A DNA stretch of 64,000 nucleotides from Acidovorax sp. (GTDB lineage: Bacteria > Pseudomonadota > Gammaproteobacteria > Burkholderiales > Burkholderiaceae_C), in contig JADMJR010000027.1 in NCBI GenBank assembly GCA_018780365.1, positions 1 through 64,000 on the forward strand. Reading direction: 5' to 3'. Under the pieces are notes generated by a model. That model saw only the letters and a program-made list of their open reading frames with translations. It did no database searches and was not told where the DNA came from. Shown piece after piece: positions 28,834 through 38,422 of the stretch. How positions within the stretch are numbered: the stretch's first letter is position 1; each line of letters opens with the position of its first letter. The position numbers were made by a program, and so were the translations under genes.

Positions 28834-28879
28834 CCCGGCCTCCAAAAGCCGCATAGCTGGCGAGAAGGTAGCAGGCGGG

Positions 28880-29190
28880 TGCACGACGAGTGCGACGCGC
28901 TGCCAAACAGCCGCGCAAACTGTGCAATGGCAGCGCCCTGAGGCCAACGACCGACTGGTACCTGGGCATTGGGAAGGCTATCTCATCAAGGGTGCGGCCA
29001 ACCGGTCCTCTGTGGGCACGCTGGTGTGCCGCAAGACGCTGTTCGTGATGATGTGCCACTGCCCTGGACGTGTTCAGAGGCTTTGAGGCGGCCTTCGGAC
29101 CACTGGATGCGGTGTTGCGCCAGACGCTGACCTACGACCAAGGCAAAGAGATGGCGCTGCACAAGCAGTTGGCAGAGAGTGCTTGAGACC
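28880..29190 (+). pseudogene. IS30-family transposase fragment
   Basis: The plus strand reads RPEANDRLVPGHWEGYLIKG and SSVGTLVCRKTLFVMM. In a second frame after about 29060 it reads LDAVLRQTLTYDQGKEMALH. This is the IS30 core with its first catalytic aspartate changed (WEGD to WEGY), one frameshift, and both ends missing. Confidence 0.75.
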
Positions 29191-29199
29191 GCCCTCGGC

Positions 29200-29441
29200 A
29201 CCCTCGCTTTCAAGTGCACTTCACGCCGACTTCTGCGTCCTAGCTGAATCAGGTAGAGCGCTGGCTCGCCACTCTGACGCTGAAGTACATTCGCCGTAGC
29301 GCCCACCGATCCACGCGGCAGCTGGAGCAGACAATCAGGCAATACATCAAGGTCAACGGCGACGATCCCAAGCCATTCGTCTGGTCAAAGACCGCCGATG
29401 ACATCCTCGCGAGTGTCGAGATTTTGTCTGCGAACTTCTAA
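29200..29441 (+). pseudogene. IS630-family transposase 3' fragment with internal stop
   Basis: The reading PRFQVHFTPTSAS, stop (TAG near 29236), LNQVERWLATLTLKYIRR, then KPFVWSKTADDILASVE is the C-terminal end of an IS630-type transposase. The TAG stands where the family has tryptophan. Nothing recognisable lies between it and cheW. Confidence 0.75.
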
Positions 29442-29737
29442 CTCACGACACTAGCGCCCAGTTTGCGAGCCCCCCGTGCGAGCGCTGCGCCAACTGGAGG
29501 ATTTCAACTATCGGTTCCACCAATACATGCCAGGGCCGCCGCTGCCTTTGGCTTTGCCCCAGGGCGTGTCCAGAGGTAGTGAAGCAGAAGTGAGCGCCCT
29601 TCGCCAGGACAAAACCTTGGGCTTCGTGCGCGGGTTGGTGTCAGACACAGGTCAACTCAAAATTTGACACAAATCACTATCAACATAGAAAAAACCAAAA
29701 CATTGCGCAAATCAACAAAATCGATAAAAATGGCATC

Positions 29738-30235
29738 ATGAATAGTCAAACCCTCATTACTTCTGGAGACGCCCACCTGGAAGAACTGCTGGTCTTTCGC
29801 CTGGGCGAGGAGACCTACGGCGTCAACATCCTCCACGTGCAGGAAATACGCTCCTACGAAGCTCCCACGCGCATGGCGCATGCGCCCGACTACATCAAGG
29901 GCGTTGTCAACCTGCGCGGTGCCATCGTGCCCATCGTGGACCTACGCCTCAAGCTCGGCTATACCCAGGCAGAGTTCACAGAATTCACTGTAGTCATCGT
30001 CCTCAACCTGGGCCACACGGTCGTGGGCGCCGTGGTCGATGCAGTGGCCGACGTGACCGCCCTGCCTGCCGATGCCATCAAGCTTGCGCCGCAGTTCGAG
30101 GGCGATCTGAACGTCACCTACGTACGCGGGATTGCCACCCTGGACGACCACATGCTCATCGTTGTCGATATCGAGGTCCTGCTCAGCAGCGCCGAACTGG
30201 GCCTGGTGCAGGCCACCGCAACCGTCACCATCTGA
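29738..30235 (+). CDS. cheW: CheW chemotaxis coupling protein
   Basis: A 165-aa CheW. Seen: LEELLVFRLGEETYGVNILH, VQEIRSYEAPTRMAHAPDYI, GVVNLRGAIVPIVDLRLKLG and VVGAVVDAVADV, the two SH3-like subdomains of CheW in order. It links chemoreceptors to the CheA kinase. It heads a chemotaxis set (cheW, Aer-like, MCP, cheY, cheZ), but no cheA is present, so it would have to work with a host CheA. Confidence 0.95.
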   Translation: MNSQTLITSGDAHLEELLVFRLGEETYGVNILHVQEIRSYEAPTRMAHAPDYIKGVVNLRGAIVPIVDLRLKLGYTQAEFTEFTVVIVLNLGHTVVGAVVDAVADVTALPADAIKLAPQFEGDLNVTYVRGIATLDDHMLIVVDIEVLLSSAELGLVQATATVTI

Positions 30236-30257
30236 CCCACCAACACTCGCCCCCGCC

Positions 30258-31886
30258 ATGCGCGCCAATCTTCCCGTCACTGCCCGCGAATACCCGTTTC
30301 CCCCAGGCCAAAGCCTGGTGTCCATCACCGATTTGCAGGGGCGTATCACCTACTGCAACCCGGCCTTTGTTGAAGTGAGTGGATTCACCCGCGAAGAACT
30401 GCTGGGCCAGCCGCACAACATCGTGCGCCACCCCGACATGCCCGAAGAAGCCTTCCGCGACCTGTGGGACACCATCGCCAATGGCAGCCCCTGGGCGGCC
30501 CCCGTGAAAAACCGCCGCAAAAACGGCGACTACTACTGGGTGCTGGCCAATGCCACCCCACTCATGGAGGACGGTCGCCTCACGGGTTTCATGTCAGTGC
30601 GCATCCAGGCCGCGCGCGAGCAGATTGATGCCGCCGAGCGCCTGTACGCAATCATGCAGGAAGAGCAGCAGCGTGGTCAGCTGACGCACCGTCTCCGTCG
30701 CAGCAACGTCATCGCGCAAACCTTGGCGGGGCGGCTTGGCCGCGCACTGCGCCTGGGAATGCGCACCCGCCTGGTGCTTTTGAGCCTGATGGTGCTGGGC
30801 ACGGCCTTTGCTGCAGCCACGGTGGGCGGTCAGACCTTGACCCTGCCCGCCATCCTGGCCTGGCTGGGAGCCACCGCGCTGACCATAGGGGCGGCCTTTC
30901 ACATGCACCACCTGACGGTGCGGCCCATGGAGAAAATGGCGCGCTTGGCGAACCAGGTTGCGGGGTGCGACCTCACGGTCGATGTGGCGGGAGCCATGGG
31001 AGCCATGGAAAAGGCTCTGACGCAAATCTGCGTCAACTTGGGTGCTGTGGTGCGCGATGCACGCGACCAGTCCCGCGAGACCCAGCAAGCGGTCACTGAA
31101 GTGGCGTCGGGCAACCTCGATCTGTCTTCACGCACCGAGGCCCAGGCCAGCAACCTGGAGCAAACGGCGGCATCGATGGAGCAAATCACCGGCAGCGTCA
31201 AGCTGGCCACGGAATCTGCCAGCCAGGCCGCCCAGTTGGCGCAGCAGGCGGCCGGCATCGCCCAGGCCAGCAACGAGGCCGTTGATGGTGTGGCACAGGC
31301 CATGCAGAAGATCCGCGCATCTTCCGGACGTATTGGCGAAATCACGCAGCTGATTGACAGCATCGCCTTCCAGACCAACATCCTGGCGCTCAATGCTACC
31401 GTCGAAGCGGCCCGTGCCGGCGGGCAGGGTCGGGGCTTTGCCGTGGTGGCCAGCGAGGTGCGCTCCTTGGCTCGGCGCAGCGCCGACGCGGCCAAGGAAA
31501 TTCGCCACCTGATTGAAGACGCAGTCGGCATCGTGCAGGAAGGTCAGCAAAAAACCGACACAGCGCAAAAAACCATGGCCGAGTCGCTGGCGCTGGTAGG
31601 ACGCGTGAGCGCTTTCATGGGAGAAATCCACGGCGCCAGCAACGAACAGCTCGGCGCCATTGCCCAGGTCAATGCGGCCATCACCCAGCTTGACCAGCTC
31701 ACCCAACACAACGCAGCTTTGGTGGAGGAACACAGCGCCGCCACCATGGCTTTGCAAGTCCAGGCGCAAACCGTTGTGGACACCGTGCAGGTCTTCCGCC
31801 TGAAGGCGGACCACAACCGACAGGCGCCTGATGCGGTGCAACTGCGCCGGGCCATGAAGGCGCAGGCCGCGCTGATGTCTGAGTAA
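30258..31886 (+). CDS. Aer-like PAS chemoreceptor
   Basis: A 542-aa energy/redox-type chemoreceptor. Seen: an N-terminal PAS domain (residues 10-120) with [20 protein letters not shown] and [16 protein letters not shown], the FAD-binding pattern of Aer proteins. A central membrane hairpin follows ([20 protein letters not shown] and [19 protein letters not shown]), then HAMP-like sequence and the MCP signalling domain with [20 protein letters not shown]. Family members sense redox or oxygen through FAD; that function here is inferred. It lies 22 bases after cheW. Confidence 0.9.
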   Translation: MRANLPVTAREYPFPPGQSLVSITDLQGRITYCNPAFVEVSGFTREELLGQPHNIVRHPDMPEEAFRDLWDTIANGSPWAAPVKNRRKNGDYYWVLANATPLMEDGRLTGFMSVRIQAAREQIDAAERLYAIMQEEQQRGQLTHRLRRSNVIAQTLAGRLGRALRLGMRTRLVLLSLMVLGTAFAAATVGGQTLTLPAILAWLGATALTIGAAFHMHHLTVRPMEKMARLANQVAGCDLTVDVAGAMGAMEKALTQICVNLGAVVRDARDQSRETQQAVTEVASGNLDLSSRTEAQASNLEQTAASMEQITGSVKLATESASQAAQLAQQAAGIAQASNEAVDGVAQAMQKIRASSGRIGEITQLIDSIAFQTNILALNATVEAARAGGQGRGFAVVASEVRSLARRSADAAKEIRHLIEDAVGIVQEGQQKTDTAQKTMAESLALVGRVSAFMGEIHGASNEQLGAIAQVNAAITQLDQLTQHNAALVEEHSAATMALQVQAQTVVDTVQVFRLKADHNRQAPDAVQLRRAMKAQAALMSE

Positions 31887-31909
31887 CCCCCACCCCAACG
31901 TCTATCACA

Positions 31910-33709
31910 ATGAACACCTCCAACAACCATGGCCTGGGTATCGCCAAGCGCCTGCTTATCCTGAGTGTGCTCATCACGCTCGCGCTGGCCCTGCTGGCTG
32001 CCTACGCCTTCACCAGCCTGCGTAAGACCGGCCAGATCGCCCACCGCTCGCAGACAGTCGGTGTCAAGCAGTTGACAACGGTGGCCGATGTCGAGCTGAA
32101 CGTCACCCGTGCATCGCTGTTGCTGCGCCACGCCATGTTGGCGCGCAATGCCGATGAGCGCCGTGAGGCGCTGAGCGACATCACCGCCAAACATGAACTG
32201 GTCGGCCGCGCCCTCAAGGACTACGAAGCCCGGATTTTTTCACCCAAGGCCCGCGCGCAGTTCGCTCCCACTCCTGCGCTGGTCACCGAATTTTGGCGCG
32301 TGGCCCAGGCGAATTTAACCCTGGTCGAGGCCATGGAATTCCCAGGCCGCCGCGTCACCGACTGGAGCGCGGCCGATGCCGCCAACCTCGCCGCGCAAAA
32401 AGACCGAGCCTTCGCCTTTTTGGTGGACACGGTCATCCCCGCCCGCAACCAGTTGCTGGCGGCACTGCATGAGGGCGTAGACATACAGGCCGAGCTGCTG
32501 GCCCACGATGTACTGACCATCGAAAACGAGACCCACACGGTTGCCACAACCTTGATCGTGACCAGTGCCCTGATTGCCTTGGCCCTGCTGAGCAGCACTG
32601 CCTGGCTGGGCAACACCCTGCGCCGCCGGGCGGCGCTGGCGCAGCTGGTGGCCGAGCGGGTGCGCGATGGCGACTTGTCGCAACCGTTTCACGACCATGC
32701 ACGCGATGAACTGTCCCCCCTGCTGGGCGCACTGCAAGAAATGCAATCCGCGCTGACCACTGTGGTAGGCAAGGTCCGCCAGGGCTCCGACGGCGTGGCC
32801 ACGGCCAGCGAGCAGATTGCCCAGGGCAACCAAGACCTGTCGGCTCGCACCGAAAGCCAGGCCAGTGCGCTGCAGCATACGGCGGCCTCCATGGAACAGC
32901 TCAATGCCAACGTGCGGCACAACGCCGGCAACGCCCGTCAGGCCAACCAGCTGGCACAAAGCGCTTCGGGCGTTGCGGCGCAGGGGGGGCAGGTGGTCAG
33001 CCAGGTGGTAGATACCATGCACGGCATTCACGAGGCCAGCCGCAAGATCGCCGACATCATCCAGGTGATCGACACCATCGCCTTCCAGACCAACATCCTG
33101 GCGCTCAATGCCGCGGTCGAAGCCGCGCGCGCCGGTGAACAGGGGCGGGGCTTTGCCGTGGTGGCCACCGAGGTGCGCGCACTCGCCGGACGCAGCGCCG
33201 ATGCAGCGAAAGAGATCAAGCGCCTGATCGACACCAGCGTAGAGCGGGTGGAGGCGGGCTCGGTCCTGGTAGACCGCGCCGGCCAGACCATGTCTGAGGT
33301 GGTGCAGTCCATCCAGCGTGTAACCGACATCATGGGCGAGATCAGCGCCGCCAGCAGCGAACAAAGCCAGGGGGTGGCCCAGGTCAGCGAAACCGTGACG
33401 CAAATGGACCAAGCCACGCAACAAAATGCCGCCCTCGTGGAAGAAACCGCCGCCGCCGCGGCAAGCCTGAACTCCCAGGCGCGGGAGTTGGTGGAAACCG
33501 TGGCGGTGTTCAGATTGGGAACGGAATTCGCCATTGGCACCCGCCCGACGGTGGCCATGCGTGCGGTGGCTCGCACACCTACCGCCCCCAGGGCTTCCGT
33601 CAAATCAGCAGCCCAGGCGTCGAAACCCGGATCGCCGGAGAAAACCCCGGCGACAGCCCCCCGGCGACTGGAGACGAACAAAACAGAAGATGACTGGGAG
33701 AGCCTCTGA
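31910..33709 (+). CDS. Methyl-accepting chemotaxis protein
   Basis: A 599-aa transmembrane chemoreceptor. Seen: TM1 ([20 protein letters not shown]), a periplasmic helical bundle to about residue 200, TM2 ([20 protein letters not shown]), HAMP, a signalling domain with [20 protein letters not shown], and a C-terminal EDDWESL docking pentapeptide. The domain plan matches the chromosomal MCP at 7319, but the periplasmic part is unlike. Its ligand is unknown. It is third in the chemotaxis operon. Confidence 0.93.
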   Translation: MNTSNNHGLGIAKRLLILSVLITLALALLAAYAFTSLRKTGQIAHRSQTVGVKQLTTVADVELNVTRASLLLRHAMLARNADERREALSDITAKHELVGRALKDYEARIFSPKARAQFAPTPALVTEFWRVAQANLTLVEAMEFPGRRVTDWSAADAANLAAQKDRAFAFLVDTVIPARNQLLAALHEGVDIQAELLAHDVLTIENETHTVATTLIVTSALIALALLSSTAWLGNTLRRRAALAQLVAERVRDGDLSQPFHDHARDELSPLLGALQEMQSALTTVVGKVRQGSDGVATASEQIAQGNQDLSARTESQASALQHTAASMEQLNANVRHNAGNARQANQLAQSASGVAAQGGQVVSQVVDTMHGIHEASRKIADIIQVIDTIAFQTNILALNAAVEAARAGEQGRGFAVVATEVRALAGRSADAAKEIKRLIDTSVERVEAGSVLVDRAGQTMSEVVQSIQRVTDIMGEISAASSEQSQGVAQVSETVTQMDQATQQNAALVEETAAAAASLNSQARELVETVAVFRLGTEFAIGTRPTVAMRAVARTPTAPRASVKSAAQASKPGSPEKTPATAPRRLETNKTEDDWESL

Positions 33710-33780
33710 GTGCGGAGCCCTGCCTGGCACGTTTGCTCGACCATTAGCCCACCTGAACTCACCCATACCTGAGCCCAATC

Positions 33781-34173
33781 ATGGATCTCTCCAACCATAA
33801 TTTCCTGGTGGTGGACGACTTCGCCACCATGCGCCGTATTGTCAGCAACTTGCTTCATGAAGTCGGTGTGACGCACATCACCGAAGCAGAAAACGGCGCC
33901 GAGGCCATGCGCAAGCTGGAGATCGGCAACATCAAGTTTGTCATCAGCGACTGGAACATGCCACAGATGAACGGGCTAGAGCTGCTCCAAGCTGTGCGTG
34001 CATCCGATCGGTTGGCCACCTTGCCCTTCCTGCTCGTCACCGCCGAAGCGCGCAAAGAGAACATAGTGAATGCAGCGCAGGCCGGGGCGGACGGGTATAT
34101 CGTCAAGCCCTTTACCGCCACCACTCTGAACGAAAAAATCATCGCCATCTTGAAACGAAAGGGCCTGATATGA
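33781..34173 (+). CDS. cheY: CheY chemotaxis response regulator
   Basis: A 130-aa CheY. Seen: [19 protein letters not shown] (acidic pocket), [16 protein letters not shown] (phosphoacceptor aspartate), [15 protein letters not shown] and [12 protein letters not shown] (Thr/Ala and Lys positions). These are the canonical flagellar-switch CheY residues, closer to true CheY than the other receivers in this window. The stop overlaps cheZ (ATGA). Confidence 0.96.
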   Translation: MDLSNHNFLVVDDFATMRRIVSNLLHEVGVTHITEAENGAEAMRKLEIGNIKFVISDWNMPQMNGLELLQAVRASDRLATLPFLLVTAEARKENIVNAAQAGADGYIVKPFTATTLNEKIIAILKRKGLI

Positions 34174-34796
34174 CCCCCGTCGCCACTTCACCCAGCATCA
34201 CCTCGGACGACTCCTTCGAGCGCCTGGGACACATCACCCGTCAGCTACATGAGGCCATGACCGAGTTGGGTCTGAGCCAGAGCCTGCACGCCGTCGCCCA
34301 AGAGTTTCCCGACGCACGCGACCGACTCAGCCATGTGGGACACATGACCGAGACCGCCGCCAACAAGGTGCTCAACCTGATCGATGCCGGCCAGCCTGAG
34401 TGCCGCAGTTTCCAGCTCGACAGTCAGAGTTTTTCATCCACCGTTGGCCAGTTGCGACTGCGCCCCGGTCTGGGCAGCGAAGAGGTGCGCGACATGCTCG
34501 CCAGTTGCGAGATGTATGGAGCCCAGGCCGCACAATTTGCCGACGGGCAGAACCAACTCCTGGTCCAGATCATGATGACCCAAGACTTTCAGGACCTGTC
34601 GGGCCAGATCATCAAGAAGGTCATCGACATCATCGGGCAGACGGAAAAGCAGCTGCTTGAATTGCTTATGCACAGCGCGCCCGAGCACCTGAGCGCCGCC
34701 ATCCAGCCAAAATCCGAACTGGCCGGGCCGCAGGTGCCCGACAAGGCCCTCAAGCAGGGCGATGTGGACGACCTGCTCGCGTCGCTGGGCTTCTGA
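34170..34796 (+). CDS. cheZ: CheZ, phospho-CheY phosphatase
   Basis: A 208-aa CheZ. Seen: a long helical hairpin containing [20 protein letters not shown] with the catalytic glutamine and aspartate, and the CheY-binding C-terminal helix [13 protein letters not shown]. It ends the phosphorylation signal by dephosphorylating CheY. Translational overlap with cheY is the standard arrangement. Confidence 0.96.
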   Translation: MTPVATSPSITSDDSFERLGHITRQLHEAMTELGLSQSLHAVAQEFPDARDRLSHVGHMTETAANKVLNLIDAGQPECRSFQLDSQSFSSTVGQLRLRPGLGSEEVRDMLASCEMYGAQAAQFADGQNQLLVQIMMTQDFQDLSGQIIKKVIDIIGQTEKQLLELLMHSAPEHLSAAIQPKSELAGPQVPDKALKQGDVDDLLASLGF

Positions 34797-34819
34797 ACCG
34801 TGAACCTGAGGCACAGCGA

Positions 34820-35662
34820 ATGAGAAAAGTACTGAACCAGCTCTCGATGCACGTCAAGCCGGGCTTGCTGACGTTGGTCAGCGTCGTGGGATTGCTGGTG
34901 GTGGCCCTGTTCCTGATGTACAACCAGTACAACCAAAGTCTGGAAGAGCGGAAGCGAGGCATCCGGCATGCGGTAGAGACGGCCAGTGGCGTACTGGTCT
35001 GGGCCCAGCAACAAGAGGTGGACGGCAAGATGAACCGCGAACAGGCGCAGGAGTTGGCCAAGGCCACCGTCGCCAAGATGCGCTATCACCAGACCGAGTA
35101 TTTCTGGAGCAACGACCTCGGCGGCTACATTTTGATGCATCCGATCAAGCCCGAACTCGTGGGCAAGGGTGCCGGAGCGGTGCGTGACCCCAACGGGGTT
35201 CTGGTGACCAAGGAAGCCGCCAAGATCGTGCGCAGCCTGGCTGGCCGCTCTGCCGCCGCAGCACGCGAGATCAAGGGGCTGATCAGCACCAGCGTGGTGC
35301 GCGTGGAGCACGGTTCGGCCTTGGTGGACCAGTCCGGTACAACGATGACAGGGGTAGTGGAAGCCATCACCCGCGTGACCAACATCATGGGCGAGATCAG
35401 TTCTGCCAGCCACGAGCAGGCGCAGAGCGTTTCCGAGGTCGGTGGTGCAGTCTCCCAGATGGACCAGGTCACTCAGCAGAACGCTGCCCTGGTCGAAGAA
35501 ATGGCCGCCGCTGCCAACAGCTTGAACGTACAGGCAAAGGTCCTGGCGGCCCGTGTGGCCGCGTTCAAGCTCGGGGGCACAACGCCTGTGCATCGCGCTC
35601 CTCCACATGGAGGCAAACCACCGGGCCTTGCCGACGGTCTGCTGGGTCTGAGCCAGATCTGA
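34820..35662 (+). pseudogene. Chimeric, internally deleted chemoreceptor
   Basis: An open 280-aa frame whose N-terminus is a single-Cache chemoreceptor (TM1 LLTLVSVVGLLVVALFLMYN; YFWSNDLGGYILMHPIKPEL, residues 95-115). At about residue 135 it jumps directly into the second half of an MCP signalling domain (VRSLAGRSAAAAREIKGLIS to the end). TM2, HAMP, the first helix and the CheA/CheW-binding hairpin tip are all absent. An in-frame deletion of about 250-300 residues explains it. Without the tip it cannot couple to CheA; a residual regulatory role cannot be excluded. Confidence 0.75.
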
Positions 35663-35729
35663 ACATCACCTCGGCAAATCGCCGCTAGGCTTAAGCGATG
35701 GGTTCGTGATCTCTTGAAGGAGAACCGGG

Positions 35730-36056
35730 ATGCGCTATAGACAACAGTACGTCGTGATTCAGCAAGCAGAACCTGGCCTGACCCTGGCGGCTCCTGCCGA
35801 TGCCGTCGTCGCCCAGGCTATGGCCTACAGCCTGCCTGCGGGCCACGTGTTGACGCCAGAGAACATCCATCAACTCCAGGCACACAAAGTCCAGTTCATC
35901 GTGGTCTCTGCCCCTGATGCCCGAACGGATGTGCAAGTGGCACAAGACTTGGTCAACACGCAAACACAGATCCAGAAGGTGTTTGCCGGTGCAGATTTGT
36001 CAGCCCCTTGCCTTGCAATCTTGTTTGAACAGGTGCTTGCGTTTCGGAGCGCATGA
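35730..36056 (+). CDS. Small cytosolic protein coupled to an HDOD protein, function unknown
   Basis: A 108-aa protein with no domain I can name with certainty. The part AMAYSLPAGHVLTPENIHQLQ followed by KVQFIVVSAPDA resembles the short segment that precedes the catalytic domain in some HD-GYP and HDOD proteins. A good ribosome-binding site (GAAGGAG at 35716-35722) supports ATG 35730. The last four bases overlap the HDOD start (ATGA), so the two products probably act together. Confidence 0.7.
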   Translation: MRYRQQYVVIQQAEPGLTLAAPADAVVAQAMAYSLPAGHVLTPENIHQLQAHKVQFIVVSAPDARTDVQVAQDLVNTQTQIQKVFAGADLSAPCLAILFEQVLAFRSA

Positions 36057-36925
36057 TGGCGCGACCTCCTCAGCCTCCTGTTACGCACGAGGCGGTGCTC
36101 TCCAGGTTAGACGCGTTTCCCGCGTTCCCTCGGACGGTGCAGCACATTTTGGAGACCGTAGACGACCCCGACAGCAGCATGGCTGTGCTGTCGGACATGG
36201 TGGCGCACGACCCAGCCATTGCCGCACGCGTTTTGGCCGTGGCCAACAAGGCCGCCGCCGGTTCGCGCCGGGGAAGCGTCGATGATGTTTTCACCGCGAC
36301 ATCCCTGGTAGGAATGCAGACGGTGCGAGAGATCGCACTGTTGTTCAGCGTGTCGGGGTTCATTCAGAACTTGGCCGGCGACTGGGGCCGGGGAGCGATG
36401 TGGCGCCATAGTGTGGCCGTGGGTGTGTGCGCGCAGGAGCTTTCCGCCCATGTTCTTAAAGAGGTCTCCATCAATCACGCCTTCATAGCCGGCCTCTTGC
36501 ACGATATCGGGCAGTTCTGGCTGCTTCTGCACGATGAAGACGCCAGCGTGGGGTGCTGGACGGCGGCCAGGAATGCTGGATCTGATATTTGCCGCGCCGA
36601 AGAATCCGTTTTTGGTGTCAGCCATGCAGCCCTTGGCGCATGGCTTGCCCATGCTTGGCACTTGCCCTCGCCAATCGTAAGCGCCATCGCCGGTCACCAC
36701 CGGCCCCAGGTCACCGTCGATGGACACGTGCTGGTGGACGTGCTGCACATGGCCGAGGTCTTGAGCAACGCGCTGGAGCTGGGTGGTAGTACCCATGCCC
36801 ATGTGACTTATCTATCAGACAGGGCATGTTACCGCCTGGGCTTGGCATGGGACGAAACCCTCCAACCGTTGCTCGGCCGCATTGAGGCTCGCGCTCAATA
36901 CATGGCCACGTTTCTCGACCATTGA
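36053..36925 (+). CDS. HDOD-domain signalling protein
   Basis: A 290-aa HDOD-family protein. Seen: FPAFPRTVQHILETVDDPDS, MVAHDPAIAARVLAVANKAA, SLVGMQTVREIALLFSVSGF and HAFIAGLLHDIGQFWLLL, the characteristic order of HDOD motifs with a partly retained HD. HDOD proteins are regulatory relatives of HD-GYP proteins, often non-catalytic, found with chemotaxis and c-di-GMP systems. It follows the chemotaxis genes on the same strand, convergent with the REC-Hpt gene. Confidence 0.9.
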   Translation: MMARPPQPPVTHEAVLSRLDAFPAFPRTVQHILETVDDPDSSMAVLSDMVAHDPAIAARVLAVANKAAAGSRRGSVDDVFTATSLVGMQTVREIALLFSVSGFIQNLAGDWGRGAMWRHSVAVGVCAQELSAHVLKEVSINHAFIAGLLHDIGQFWLLLHDEDASVGCWTAARNAGSDICRAEESVFGVSHAALGAWLAHAWHLPSPIVSAIAGHHRPQVTVDGHVLVDVLHMAEVLSNALELGGSTHAHVTYLSDRACYRLGLAWDETLQPLLGRIEARAQYMATFLDH

Positions 36926-36968
36926 ACCGATGGAAACGGCCTAGCGCAGCCGCCACCAGCACATGGTG

Positions 36969-37697
36969 TCAGTCCACCGGCGGACCTCTCTCTGTCGCCA
37001 GCAAGGCCTGCACCTGAGCGCGCAGGCGCTGCCAGTGCTCCAGCGCGGATGGCCATTCACCCTGGGCTGCCGCCTGCTCGGCACTTCGCGCTTCATAACT
37101 CACCTGCGTGTGGCCCAGCAGAATCAGGATCGATTTGAGGTTGTGGGCAACGCGCCGAAGGGATTGCGCATCACCGTCGCCTGCGGCGCGGTCACCATCG
37201 AGCAGGTCTTTCGGGAACTGGGCCATGCATGCCACCCGGTAGGTGTCGTAGAACTGGCGGTTGCCAACAAAAAACTCCGCCACCGGGTCTGACTGAGGCA
37301 TCACTGCAGCTGGCGCCTTCGCGGCCAGACCGTCCAGCGCATCCGAGACACAGGCGATGAGACTACCCACCGAGGCCGGTTTGTGCAAAATCTGCCACAC
37401 CCCGCGCTCCCGCAGACGGGACTGCAACGCTGCATCCACGCCACCGCTTAACACCAGCACACGAGGGGCCACAGCGAATTGCCGAGCCTGCAGCCAGTCC
37501 AGCAAGTCCAGACCCGACCCGTCAGACAAACTCAAGTCGGTCAACACCAACTGCACTTCCGTTCTAGTCAGCACCTGGCGGGCTTGAAGCAATGTGGCAC
37601 AGGGCAGCACTTGCAGCGGCAGGTCTTCCAGTGCCAACTGAACAAACCGGCGCATTGCCGGATCGTCGTCAAGCAGCAGTACACGAGGTCGCCCCAT
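36969..37697 (-). CDS. REC-Hpt phosphorelay protein, module copy 2
   Basis: A 242-aa protein. The N-terminal receiver (1-120) has RVLLLDDDPAMRRF, VLTDLSLSDGSGLDLL and ILHKPASVGSLI. The C-terminal four-helix Hpt domain has the phosphoaccepting H185 in RRVAHNLKSILILLG. Such a protein can receive a phosphate on the receiver and pass it on through the histidine, or act as a phosphate sink. It lies 8 bases downstream of the HTH-REC gene. The equivalent in copy 1 is frameshifted and lacks the histidine. Confidence 0.88.
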   Translation of the reverse strand: MGRPRVLLLDDDPAMRRFVQLALEDLPLQVLPCATLLQARQVLTRTEVQLVLTDLSLSDGSGLDLLDWLQARQFAVAPRVLVLSGGVDAALQSRLRERGVWQILHKPASVGSLIACVSDALDGLAAKAPAAVMPQSDPVAEFFVGNRQFYDTYRVACMAQFPKDLLDGDRAAGDGDAQSLRRVAHNLKSILILLGHTQVSYEARSAEQAAAQGEWPSALEHWQRLRAQVQALLATERGPPVD

Positions 37698-37705
37698 GGT
37701 CTATG

Positions 37706-38350
37706 TCATTTGCTGGCTTGCAGGCACTTGACCAACTGGATTGGCAGATCCCGCACCAAATGCGGTTTGTGAACCACAGGCAGGCCCGCCAACGCAAAGG
37801 CGTAAGGGCCACGCTGCTTTTCATCTAACGAGGTGACCACGATCAGGTGACTGCGCTGGAACTGCGGATGCGTGCGCAGGCGTGCGATCAGGGTTGCGCC
37901 ATCAACGCCTGGTAGCAAAATATCCACCAGCAGCACATCGGGCTGCAGCTCGCCAGCCATAGCCAAGCCGACGATCCCATCCTCCGCCACATGGAGATCC
38001 ACCTGAGGAAAATCATGTGCCAGCAGCAGACTCACCAGGTTCTGAAAGTGGGCCGAATCCTCGATCAACAGCACCTGTGGACGCAGCCCTTGGCGAGAGC
38101 CCCCATCGGCATCCGCAGCCTTCACCGCCTCGACCTCGGAGCCTTCCATCACTGCGCTACCTTCGCGCCGCGCAACCCATTGCTCCACAGAAGCTCGCGC
38201 TATACGGCGGTGCCCGCCCGGGGTCTTCCAGGCTCGCAACTCTCCGCGATCAACCATGAGCTGGACCGAGCGTACGGCCAACCCCAGAGCCCGCGCCACA
38301 TCGCTCGTGCTGCAGTCTGTAGGTAGTGATTTCAACGGTTCAGCATTCAT
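37706..38350 (-). CDS. HTH-REC regulator (N-terminal excisionase-like HTH, C-terminal receiver), copy 2
   Basis: A 214-aa DNA-binding response regulator with reversed domain order. Residues 10-62 form an excisionase/MerR-like winged helix (TSDVARALGLAVRSVQLMVD, KTPGGHRRIARASVEQW). Residues 90-205 form a receiver (VLLIEDSAHFQNLVSLLL, LLVDILLPGVDGATLIA, VVTSLDEKQ, VHKPHL). It starts at the edge of a 72-base AT-rich divergent promoter region with a shared 10-mer and a dyad, which it probably binds. Most response regulators have the receiver first, so this order is unusual. Confidence 0.88.
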   Translation of the reverse strand: MNAEPLKSLPTDCSTSDVARALGLAVRSVQLMVDRGELRAWKTPGGHRRIARASVEQWVARREGSAVMEGSEVEAVKAADADGGSRQGLRPQVLLIEDSAHFQNLVSLLLAHDFPQVDLHVAEDGIVGLAMAGELQPDVLLVDILLPGVDGATLIARLRTHPQFQRSHLIVVTSLDEKQRGPYAFALAGLPVVHKPHLVRDLPIQLVKCLQASK

Positions 38351-38351
38351 A

Positions 38352-38402
38352 TGGAAATATTATCACCTTTAAAAAATAAATTTGTTAAAATTGATTAACA
38401 AA
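38352..38402. promoter_or_regulatory. Divergent promoter/operator region of module copy 2
   Basis: It contains TGGAAATATT (38352-38361), identical to 24276-24285 in copy 1. It also has a 7-bp dyad TTTGTTA / TAACAAA with 8-base spacer (38381-38402). The region is AT-rich, unlike its surroundings. It probably carries both divergent promoters and the HTH-REC binding site. Confidence 0.5.
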
Positions 38403-38422
38403 ATACAACAAACCATCCCGCC

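Larger units (their letters stand above)
28834..29737. other. IS graveyard between the kinase and chemotaxis operons
   Basis: Apart from the IS30 and IS630 remnants, no gene is supported here. The last 70 bases before cheW are AT-rich and contain TTGACA at 29664-29669, a possible -35 element of the chemotaxis operon; no good -10 element is obvious. Confidence 0.55.

Noticed and set aside
29476..29667. 63-codon open frame before cheW
   Set aside because: No recognisable content, and it lies among IS remnants.
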